NCBI GenBank assembly: GCA_035327585.1
Contig: DAOLDD010000003.1
Span: 99,532-163,531 of the forward strand
Length of the DNA stretch: 64,000 bases
Source: JAMLJG01 sp035327585
GTDB lineage: Bacteria > Verrucomicrobiota > Kiritimatiellia > CAIVKH01
Direction of reading: 5' to 3'
Part shown: one piece after another, positions 23,367 through 30,475 of the stretch
Layout: each line of letters starts with the position of its first letter
Numbering within the stretch: the stretch's first letter is position 1
Notes under the pieces: model-generated
The model's database searches: none
What the model was told of the DNA's origin: nothing
The model's input: only the letters and a program-made list of their open reading frames with translations
Translations under genes and position numbers: made by a program

Positions 23367-24040
23367 GGGGAGACGTCCTTCCCGCGTTTATCTTTCACGG
23401 ATTTTCGCGACACCGGCACCCGGACACCCGACTTTTCCAAGCACGCCATCAACTTCTCCCGCGCACGATGCAAAAGCAAATAGGCGTTTTCCGTTTTCGT
23501 ACGCAACGCGGCTGCAATCTGTTCAGCATCATACCCGTCAACCGAGCGGTATTCGATGATTTGCCGGTCCTTGGGCGGCAACCGCTCCAGGCAGGCTGCA
23601 ATCGCGCCAAGGATTTCGGCCGATACAAGGACTTGATCCGGACGCTGATGGGACGAGGGCGCCATGCCCGTTCCGTCCGCTTCCGGCAGATCGGACGCTT
23701 CATCATCCGAGGAGCCGCGGATCACCTTCTCGTCACGTTGCTTTTCCCGGAAGAAATTCGCGCGCTCCCGGACCGCCAGCATCCGCAACCACGGAAGAAA
23801 CTTCAGCGGCCCCTTGTACTGGCGGATCTTGCCCTCGTGGTGCAGCTTGTAATTGAGCCGAGCCACCAGTTCCGCGATTTGTTCGGGTTTCAGGTTGCTG
23901 TCGACATTCCGGAGAATCCGGGGCAACTGGAGCTTGGTGATATGCTCAAACAGTTCGGCGGCGCGGGCATCATCCCCGCGCAAATAACCCGCATGCAGCT
24001 CATCCCATTGCTGCGGGGAGATATTCGTCTGTGGACTCAC
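23363..24040 (-). CDS. ECF-type sigma-70 family RNA polymerase sigma factor
   Basis: The protein has 225 residues. Region 2 lies near 50-110 (LPRILRNVDSNLKPEQIAELV; FLPWLRMLAVRERANFFREK), an acidic linker follows, then region 4 with helix-turn-helix: CLERLPPKDRQIIEYRSVDG and AEQIAAALRTKTENAYLLLH. There is no region 1 or 3, as in ECF factors. It is the first gene of a four-gene translationally coupled operon and is divergent from the lipoprotein at 24154, across a 113-bp gap that must hold both promoters. A region 2 longer than usual makes the ECF subgroup uncertain. Confidence 0.88.
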   Translation of the reverse strand: MSPQTNISPQQWDELHAGYLRGDDARAAELFEHITKLQLPRILRNVDSNLKPEQIAELVARLNYKLHHEGKIRQYKGPLKFLPWLRMLAVRERANFFREKQRDEKVIRGSSDDEASDLPEADGTGMAPSSHQRPDQVLVSAEILGAIAACLERLPPKDRQIIEYRSVDGYDAEQIAAALRTKTENAYLLLHRAREKLMACLEKSGVRVPVSRKSVKDKRGKDVSP

Positions 24041-24153
24041 GCCATTCGTCTAGCAAAACTTGCAACTCGCCAGCAAGATGTTGCTGCATAAATCGTCTAG
24101 AACAGTGAAGATCGCGCCGGCTCCAATCACGGCGGGATCCCCGGAGAAACGGC

Positions 24154-24810
24154 ATGAAACGACTATTCCAGCGGGCGGGACACACGATGGGACTGCTGGC
24201 GCTTTCCGCGCTTTGGGCGGGCTGCGCCACCTACCCCATGGGCATGAACCGGGAGCAGTGGGAGGCCCTGCCCCCGGAGAAACAGGCCGAATACCGGGCG
24301 GAGCAGTACCGCATGGAAGAACAGCGCCGCCAGCAAGCCGCCGCCGCGCGCGCGGAGCGCCAGCGCCAGCTTGAGGAAGCCCAACGCGCCGAACAGGCCC
24401 GGATCGCCGCCCTGTACCAGCAGGCCCGCTACCGGGACGTCGTCACCGTGACCATCCCGCACGGGTATCTGATCAATGGCGACAAGCGCTACCGCCTGCA
24501 GCCCGTCTCATTCGACCTGATCCGCGGCGAAGCCAAGTCCGTGCAACTCCGCGGCACGGATCGCAACTTCAACTACATCGAGAACGTGGACGCCCGCTTC
24601 AGCCTCGACGGGAACACCGTCATCCTGAACGAAGGCGGCCTCAACCACCAGATCCTCACCCTCGTCAACACCGGCTGGGACCGCGGCTCCACCACCCCCG
24701 TCTCCTCCTTCCGCCTCCCCTTCAACGCCTACCTCAACGACTCCGCCATCCACATCCGCTACAAACCCCTCCCCGGCGAGCCGGAGCGGGTGATTATTGA
24801 GAGTCGTTAG
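24154..24810 (+). CDS. Putative lipoprotein with coiled-coil stalk
   Basis: This 218-residue product has a signal with LSALWAGC, a lipobox-like end (Trp at -3 is unusual), giving Cys24 as the likely acylated residue. Residues 50-90 are a Glu/Arg/Gln/Ala-rich coiled coil (EEQRRQQAAAARAERQRQ). The rest is predicted beta-rich with no domain I know (VTVTIPHGYLINGDKRYRL; FRLPFNAYLNDSAIHIRY). It is divergent from the sigma factor and could belong to its regulon. Confidence 0.7.
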   Translation: MKRLFQRAGHTMGLLALSALWAGCATYPMGMNREQWEALPPEKQAEYRAEQYRMEEQRRQQAAAARAERQRQLEEAQRAEQARIAALYQQARYRDVVTVTIPHGYLINGDKRYRLQPVSFDLIRGEAKSVQLRGTDRNFNYIENVDARFSLDGNTVILNEGGLNHQILTLVNTGWDRGSTTPVSSFRLPFNAYLNDSAIHIRYKPLPGEPERVIIESR

Positions 24811-24840
24811 TATCTTCGTTCATACCCATCAATATTAGAA

Positions 24841-24864
24841 CGCATCCCATCGGACCGGGATGCG
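24841..24864. terminator. Hairpin after lipoprotein gene
   Basis: CGCATCCC (24841-24848) and GGGATGCG (24857-24864) form a perfect 8-bp stem with an 8-base loop, 30 bp after the lipoprotein stop. An AT-rich stretch follows. It probably terminates the lipoprotein transcript. Confidence 0.5.
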
Positions 24865-24900
24865 CTAATAGAGACGCTAATAATAATCTCGTGAGAACGA

Positions 24901-24941
24901 CTCCCCGTAGTGCCGGTAATATTCCGGCAATTCCCGGGGAG
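24901..24941. repeat. Nested inverted repeat at the leader-distal side of the CRISPR array
   Basis: The outer stem is CTCCCCG (24901-24907) with CGGGGAG (24935-24941); the inner stem is GCCGG (24912-24916) with CCGGC (24924-24928) around TAATATT. A GTAG tetranucleotide precedes the inner hairpin, as in REP elements, but no second copy was noticed. If the array is transcribed on the minus strand this structure lies just past its end and may terminate it. Confidence 0.45.
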
Positions 24942-25085
24942 CTTGGCCTGCGTATTGGCCATTCCTGAGGGATCAAGATATCCGCCCCCCCCTCCGCCGC
25001 GACAATGCCAGGGGATTGCACCATCGTGCACCGGAAACATTCGAAGATTGTTTGAATCAAATCAACGTGCCCGCAATCGCTCCCG

Positions 25086-25997
25086 GCCCAAACGTGCTCC
25101 GTCCGGAAGCAAGGATCACAGCAATACCACGAGGAGATGATCGATTTGATCGGTCAAAACGTGCTCCGTCCGGAAGCAAGGATCACAGCTACACCAATGA
25201 CTTGAATAAAGGCGTCCCGTCAAAACGTGCTCCGTCCGGAAGCAAGGATCACAGAATTCTTACGGTCTTTTGCAAGAGATTTCGTCAAAACGTGCTCCGT
25301 CCGGAAGCAAGGATCACAGAATTCGTCAGGAACTCGACCGTCGCGGTCTAGTCAAAACGTGCTCCGTCCGGAAGCAAGGATCACAGAGGAAGATTACGAT
25401 CGCATAATGTCGATGCCGTCAAAACGTGCTCCGTCCGGAAGCAAGGATCACAGACGGACGGACGCGTTGGGTCTTTGCTTTTGAGTCAAAACGTGCTCCG
25501 TCCGGAAGCAAGGATCACAGAAGTAAGGTGAAAAAACAAAGGAGGAGTTAAGGGTCAAAACGTGCTCCGTCCGGAAGCAAGGATCACAGTTTGTTCGTTG
25601 AGTTGTTTCATTTAAACCAAAGTCAAAACGTGCTCCGTCCGGAAGCAAGGATCACAGGCAAAATTCAAAAGAAAGGGATGTATGACAGTCAAAACGTGCT
25701 CCGTCCGGAAGCAAGGATCACAGGGAGAAAAATAACCATGATGACAGCAATCTGGATGTCAAAACGTGCTCCGTCCGGAAGCAAGGATCACAGAGAAAGG
25801 AGAACGGTTTATGCACCGAGCTCGTGGTCAAAACGTGCTCCGTCCGGAAGCAAGGATCACAGATGAAGGGAGTTGTATGTTGTATGCAGAGGGTCAAAAC
25901 GTGCTCCGTCCGGAAGCAAGGATCACAGAAAAAAGAAATCGCTGATTGGATTTACAGAACAGTCAAAACGTGCTCCGTCCGGAAGCAAGGATCACAG
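25086..25997 (-). CRISPR. CRISPR array, 14 repeats of 36 bp, 13 spacers
   Basis: Repeats start at 25086, 25153, 25219, 25284, 25351, 25418, 25485, 25554, 25622, 25688, 25758, 25827, 25893 and 25962. Thirteen are identical; the first differs at its positions 2 and 4. On the + strand the repeat begins GTCAAAACGTGC and ends GGATCACAG, with a central imperfect stem GCTCCG/CGGAAGC. Spacers are 31, 30, 29, 31, 31, 31, 33, 32, 30, 34, 33, 30 and 33 bp. The decayed repeat at the left end suggests the leader is at the right, next to the cas genes, and transcription on the minus strand; the repeat then ends TTTTGAC, giving a 5' handle like those of Cas6-processed crRNAs. No cas1 or cas2 is in the window. 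Confidence 0.97.
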
Positions 25998-26078
25998 TCT
26001 CCCACTTTTATATCATTGTCAATGAACAAGATAGGAGGGTAAAAACCAAAACCCCACCCGTCACCTTGAAAAACACAC
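25998..26078 (-). promoter_or_regulatory. Candidate CRISPR leader
   Basis: The 81 bp between the non-degenerate end of the array and the last minus-strand cas-operon gene are AT-rich near the array. This is the only place for a leader if the array reads on the minus strand. It is short, so the array may instead be transcribed by read-through from the cas operon. Confidence 0.4.
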
Positions 26079-26459
26079 TCATTGCGAAGCAGGTTCCGCC
26101 GACTCTTGGGTCTGGAGGCTTTCCCGCCGGGGATCTCTGGCGACATAGATTCGCAGTTCGTTGCGGTCATCCTCGACCCACTGCTTTACGGCTTGGGTTT
26201 GGGCAACCATCAATTGGCCGAGTGTCGAAGGGTCCCTCGACAAGCGCACACTCTCTTCGCGACCGAATGCACGCAGCACTTTGACGAAACCAGGTCCGGT
26301 CAATCGCCGAGGGCACTCGCCCCGGCGCACACAATCTTGCGCTTCAAGGGTTACAACATCGACCATGTTGACCGCGAGTGGATCCATACGGGCACGAAGC
26401 GGCACCTGCAGGTTGCAGTACAAGGACCCTTCGCAAGGACGGCTATAAGACGAGTTCAT
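26079..26459 (-). CDS. Unknown protein coupled to cas6
   Basis: The 126-residue product overlaps cas6 by ATGA and is the last gene before the array. It has two Cys (EAQDCVRRGECPRRL) in the middle and helical segments after (GPGFVKVLRAFGREESVRL; LGQLMVAQTQAVKQWVEDD). It has no signal peptide. I do not recognise the family. Its size would fit a small-subunit Cas11, but the sequence gives no direct support; a regulator or Cas6 partner is equally possible. Confidence 0.55.
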   Translation of the reverse strand: MNSSYSRPCEGSLYCNLQVPLRARMDPLAVNMVDVVTLEAQDCVRRGECPRRLTGPGFVKVLRAFGREESVRLSRDPSTLGQLMVAQTQAVKQWVEDDRNELRIYVARDPRRESLQTQESAEPASQ

Positions 26460-27349
26460 GCTTCAATAGATGCGGACTCTTTACCGTTTATCGCAACAAG
26501 TTCAAACGCGCCCAATCCATTAATAATTTGGTGACGATTATTTCTTTGCGCCAACATCGCACCCGGATCGCCCTTGCCGAAATTCATATGGAGCTCCGAC
26601 GCCGCTAGAAGCAGCGGGAGACAAGGCCTGCAATCACCAGTTAAATGGAGTGGCCCCACCCACCCGGCGATCCGTCGTCTTTTGCCACAACTCTTGGATT
26701 TTGTCTCTATTTGAAAATAGCGCATGTCATCCGTGTCGGTCATAATGGTGACGGCAGGCGGCAACCACGGCCAGGGCAGCGCATAAAAATGCGCAAGATG
26801 AAGATAGGCGTTCAGCATCAACTGCGCCGAAGTAATGCAGGGCTCACGCTCATGGCTGCCACGAGTAAATGTTAGCGGGGTCAGAAAGTTCATTGTAATG
26901 CCATTCGATGCATCAAATAAACATGCGTCATCGGCAACAATATCCACCGAGCGCACCTCGAGCGGGCCAACCCGTTCCAACACAAAATTTTGGAATACAT
27001 GCGCCTTCATGCAGGCCATAAATCCCAACACGTCCCGAGACTTCGCGCATGGAAATACAAGTTCCAACTCGTACACCTCATTTAGACGAATGACTGGAGG
27101 AAGCTCCCGCCCAACTGGGTGAAAAAATATATCGAGTGCATCATTCTGGCATAATCGTTTAACCTTAATAAGCATGCTGTGAAATATAAAAAAGGGATGG
27201 CTTCCGTCCCGCTCAATTGCGATTTTTGGCGCAGGCCCTTTATGTCGATCCAACACTTTCACATTGCGAAACATTATGCGAACTCGCTTCCAATGAAGCG
27301 GGCGCAATAACTCCAACAGCGGCAGGGCATATTCAAAGCAGGGGAACAT
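26456..27349 (-). CDS. cas6: Cas6-type CRISPR RNA endoribonuclease
   Basis: The product has 297 residues from the ATG at 27349 (a GTG lies two codons earlier). It shows the Cas6 RAMP order: a central FLTPLTFTRG (156-164), then AGWVGPLHLTGDC (228-240) and LPLLLAASELHMNFGKGDPG (244-263), the Gly-rich C-terminal loop that contacts the repeat. Cas6 cuts pre-crRNA in the repeat, leaving an 8-nt 5' handle. The loop is less canonical than usual (HMNFGKGDPG rather than H-GKGT-FGLG) and 30 extra residues follow. The catalytic His cannot be assigned with certainty; His50s to His190 offer candidates. It is the only processing nuclease seen for the array. Confidence 0.8.
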   Translation of the reverse strand: MFPCFEYALPLLELLRPLHWKRVRIMFRNVKVLDRHKGPAPKIAIERDGSHPFFIFHSMLIKVKRLCQNDALDIFFHPVGRELPPVIRLNEVYELELVFPCAKSRDVLGFMACMKAHVFQNFVLERVGPLEVRSVDIVADDACLFDASNGITMNFLTPLTFTRGSHEREPCITSAQLMLNAYLHLAHFYALPWPWLPPAVTIMTDTDDMRYFQIETKSKSCGKRRRIAGWVGPLHLTGDCRPCLPLLLAASELHMNFGKGDPGAMLAQRNNRHQIINGLGAFELVAINGKESASIEA

Positions 27350-27404
27350 GTTCACTGGTTACATTGAACGATGCGATCTAACAGAACTCGGTCATGCGGT
27401 ATCT

Positions 27405-27917
27405 TTATCCATTTGCGTGCATGAACCACAAGCGGGCGGTATAGCGCACATCCCCCATCGGGTCATGTATCCGTTCATTTGGCCCGCGCTCATACGAGGG
27501 CTCGGTGGGGTGTATATTGCGAGCCAAAAACAGGGTCGCCAGATCGTGAAGGGGGAACGGTCCATCCCAAGCCCGACCGGCAGGATCGTCGTCCACACAA
27601 GCGGCCAGGAAACGCGCCTCCACCGGCCACGCGCACCAGGCCACCATGATCGCTCCCTGCGCCTTCGCGGCCAGCCAGCGCGCCCAGAATGCATCCCGCA
27701 TCGCCCGGCCGGAGGTATGGGTCACCGGGATCGGCGGTACGTGTTGATCCACCCATGCCCGGTCTGTCTCCGAGCCACATGCCGCGGCCCGGGGAATGCC
27801 GAACATAAAAGGCTCCCGGGTCACACCGTCCGCCCCAGACACCGCTCCCGCGACCCCAAACGCCTCGCCATGGAGACCAATGGATTCGACATCGAAGACA
27901 AAGGCAGGCGCCGTCAT
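27405..27917 (-). CDS. DEDDh (DnaQ-like) 3'-5' exonuclease in cas operon
   Basis: The start at 27917 is set by ATGA overlap with the large RAMP gene; the product has 170 residues. Exo I is FVFDVESIG (D9, E11); Exo II is near CAWPVEARFL, with Glu100 where Asp is usual; Exo III is HDPMGDVRYTARLW (H151, D156). That is the DEDDh layout of DnaQ/RNase T-type exonucleases, in a minimal form. In a type III locus without cas1/cas2 it could trim RNA or DNA, or degrade the Cas10 signal molecule, acting as an off-switch for the CorA effector encoded in the same operon. The role is inference; the family is clear. Confidence 0.82.
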   Translation of the reverse strand: MTAPAFVFDVESIGLHGEAFGVAGAVSGADGVTREPFMFGIPRAAACGSETDRAWVDQHVPPIPVTHTSGRAMRDAFWARWLAAKAQGAIMVAWCAWPVEARFLAACVDDDPAGRAWDGPFPLHDLATLFLARNIHPTEPSYERGPNERIHDPMGDVRYTARLWFMHANG

Positions 27918-30475
27918 GGCTGGGGAACGTCTTTCATGGTGGCCTGATAGGGATGTTTCCTGGGATCTTTCGGCGGGATCAGTTTGATCCTGACATTGGC
28001 ATTCGGGCTGGGCAATCGCGACGCTGGCGTATTCGACACATGGAGAAAAACACGCTCTCCGTTTTCCAAGACGACTCCGCCGAAATCCGGTCGATCCGAC
28101 GGCTGGAAGGTACCCGTCACCGTATCCCATAGTTGATGACCATGCCTACTCGGGTTTTCCTGTCGAGCCTCGCGCTCACGATTACTGTGTATTCCGCGAC
28201 GCTGACCAAAATCCCGCCCGCGAGGGGCCGCCCCCCCGTCACGAGGGGGCGGCCCCTCGAACAGCGGCAGGGCTGGAACAGCCACACGCTGACCCCTTGG
28301 GTAAACCAGCGGCGCCAGAAACTTCCGTCTCTGCTGGTTTTCAACAAACCACTTAAAACTTCGGTCGTCTGGAGGTTGTCCCTGCATACGAGGATAATGA
28401 ACCGCATGCATGACCTGTGCCGGGTCGCCGATGCATTCTAACGCTTTGGTAATAACCTCAAAGCCATTCGCCTCCGCCCAGTCGCGATGCTGGCTGCGAC
28501 GGCTCTCGACCCAGACCTTGATAGACGTTTCAGACAACGCTTGATTACCGCGATCAGCCGTAACACCATTCTTGGTATAACGCATACGCCGATCAACCAG
28601 TTGAACCGACTCTATTTCCACGCGAATCTGCCCGAAACCGAAGGGTTTGGCATGACCGATCTGGTGACGAAAGGCATCGGTTGGCGTCAAGGCATACACC
28701 AACAAGTTCATTTCTTCCGGGGAAAGGTTCTTGAACCGGATATGAAACCGCAGATCCGTATCGTAGTTGATGAACTTTGCCGGCGTTTGATGTTGCTTGG
28801 CGATGGCGCGATAGTTTCGATCATCAGCCATTTTGGCGGGGATAACAAAAGCGTTTTCGCCACCCACATAATGAATATGTCCTTTGTCTCTCGCATCGTC
28901 GCACGGACGACGCAGATAGAACTTCCGCCCCTGAAAAGTGTGCTTTATCGGGTCGAGCTCGCCTTTTGGAATATAGCCGTGGTCGCCGATTGGCCTGAAA
29001 TAGAATGCGGGACAAGGGGGCTTGGGCGACGCAAGGTTCTGAAACGGCACATCCGGCTTGCCTGATCGTTGTTTCGCAACTTTTTGGTCGGCGGTTAGCA
29101 GGTCGTCGGGTTTGATCCAAGGCTGGTGTCCGGTTTTCTCCACCATGGTTGCCGTCGAAATATACACCCGGCCCGCGAGCGCAGCCAGCCCCCCATCCGG
29201 CTGTTTGTTCCTGCTCACGACGCCGAATAGCAACTCCGCTGGCGTCAGAGTGGTGCGGCCCTTTTGCCACGGAAGCAATTCCGCCATCCCTTGTTTTTCC
29301 AGAAATGTACGGACATCAGCTTTCGCGGAGGGATGCGAGGCATTCTCCTCCACCCGATCCCGCCAGACCGATGAAATCGACACCTCGGCAACTTCGTTTC
29401 CATCTTCCGACGGGCGGAAATACACCAAGTCGCCGTGCTTCAGCTTCCAAGATCGGTCTTCGGCCTTGCCTCTCGCAACCCCTTCCAGTCCGTACGGCAA
29501 CAGATGCCGGACTTTCGAATCTTTGTCGTTGTTGTCTTCCGCGCGCTCGTGGGCCAATTCGTTGAATCGCTCTATGGCCACCCCTTGAATGGGAAAAACT
29601 ATCGCCGTTTCGTCAAGCAATGCTTTTATCTCGTTCCTGGAGATGGGGAGGAAATATTCGTGCTTCTTGTTGGGGAGTCGACGATCCGCAGCGCCAAATA
29701 CACGCAATACACCGTGAATATGCGTGTTCTCGTTGTGAAGGTTATCATCCCATGGTTGAATCTCACCCTCGCCGGCAAGCGATCCAAGAAACACACACAT
29801 GCCGTCGCGGGTCTTAATATGATTCGCGAGCCGCACGTTTCGCCGAAGTGCGTAGAATGGCCCCTTATCGAGCGATGAGAACGACTTGTATGTGTCGAGA
29901 AAGCCATCATCCTTAATGCCATTTTGATCGCCGAAGCTAACTTTGAGACGCTCTCCATGGAACATCTTGTTGTAGTCGCCTCCCTTCTTGACCGGCAGGC
30001 GCTGCCATTTTTCCATTTTATCAATATCCGTGCCCGCCTCGGCCCGACGATGCGGTGATGTCAACGGGTACAGACACAACGACTTGTTTCGCTCGACGAT
30101 GACTCCAAGGGCGGTCAACCCCTCCTCAAGGGTGCGCCTATAAGAGAAAACACGGTCGTCCTTCAAGACCCGCAACGCGGAGTTGCTCGCCGCCTCGGCA
30201 ACGGAGGAGATCATGCCGCGCAAGGCACTGCCCCGGATGATGGGCTTTCCATTGTGTTCGCTAGGATGGATTAGCTTGGTCCATTCGCGTCGATCTTCAA
30301 TCCGGTTGCCACAAAGCGTCGGGGTTTCGACCGTAATCTTGCAGCTCAACTCACCGGAAAACGCACCTGGGACATAACGGTCATGGGTAACGTGTTCTGG
30401 CAAGGCGAACGGGGTATCGACGGGCTTGCGTTCCGCCAGGGGGACCCCGTGATAGACGTTATGAAACTCATTCAT
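27914..30475 (-). CDS. Large RAMP (TIGR03986-like) protein with C-terminal cold-shock-like domain
   Basis: The start at 30475 (MNEFHN) has GAGGG about nine bases upstream; the product has 853 residues. An N-terminal RAMP/Cas7 domain has PTLCGNR and PIIRGSALRGMISS (about 75-90). A second RAMP half has a Gly-rich loop HQIGHAKPFGFGQIRVEI (about 605-622). This length and pattern fit the TIGR03986 type III RAMP family. After a Pro/Arg-rich linker, residues ~786-850 read VTGTFQPSDRPDFGGVVL and ENGERVFLHVS, the RNP1/RNP2 pattern of a cold-shock OB fold. It probably forms part of the crRNA-binding backbone, with the extra domain binding single-stranded RNA. Confidence 0.82.
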   Translation of the reverse strand: MNEFHNVYHGVPLAERKPVDTPFALPEHVTHDRYVPGAFSGELSCKITVETPTLCGNRIEDRREWTKLIHPSEHNGKPIIRGSALRGMISSVAEAASNSALRVLKDDRVFSYRRTLEEGLTALGVIVERNKSLCLYPLTSPHRRAEAGTDIDKMEKWQRLPVKKGGDYNKMFHGERLKVSFGDQNGIKDDGFLDTYKSFSSLDKGPFYALRRNVRLANHIKTRDGMCVFLGSLAGEGEIQPWDDNLHNENTHIHGVLRVFGAADRRLPNKKHEYFLPISRNEIKALLDETAIVFPIQGVAIERFNELAHERAEDNNDKDSKVRHLLPYGLEGVARGKAEDRSWKLKHGDLVYFRPSEDGNEVAEVSISSVWRDRVEENASHPSAKADVRTFLEKQGMAELLPWQKGRTTLTPAELLFGVVSRNKQPDGGLAALAGRVYISTATMVEKTGHQPWIKPDDLLTADQKVAKQRSGKPDVPFQNLASPKPPCPAFYFRPIGDHGYIPKGELDPIKHTFQGRKFYLRRPCDDARDKGHIHYVGGENAFVIPAKMADDRNYRAIAKQHQTPAKFINYDTDLRFHIRFKNLSPEEMNLLVYALTPTDAFRHQIGHAKPFGFGQIRVEIESVQLVDRRMRYTKNGVTADRGNQALSETSIKVWVESRRSQHRDWAEANGFEVITKALECIGDPAQVMHAVHYPRMQGQPPDDRSFKWFVENQQRRKFLAPLVYPRGQRVAVPALPLFEGPPPRDGGAAPRGRDFGQRRGIHSNREREARQENPSRHGHQLWDTVTGTFQPSDRPDFGGVVLENGERVFLHVSNTPASRLPSPNANVRIKLIPPKDPRKHPYQATMKDVPQP

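Noticed and set aside
25086..25997. Short reading frames through the CRISPR array
   Set aside because: They translate the repeat into the same peptide (KRAPSGSKDH or NVLRPEARIT) again and again and are artefacts of the repeats.
26079..26459. Cas2 or other adaptation protein before the array
   Set aside because: The 126-residue sequence lacks the ferredoxin-like Cas2 N-terminus with its Asp, and no Cas1-like gene is nearby.
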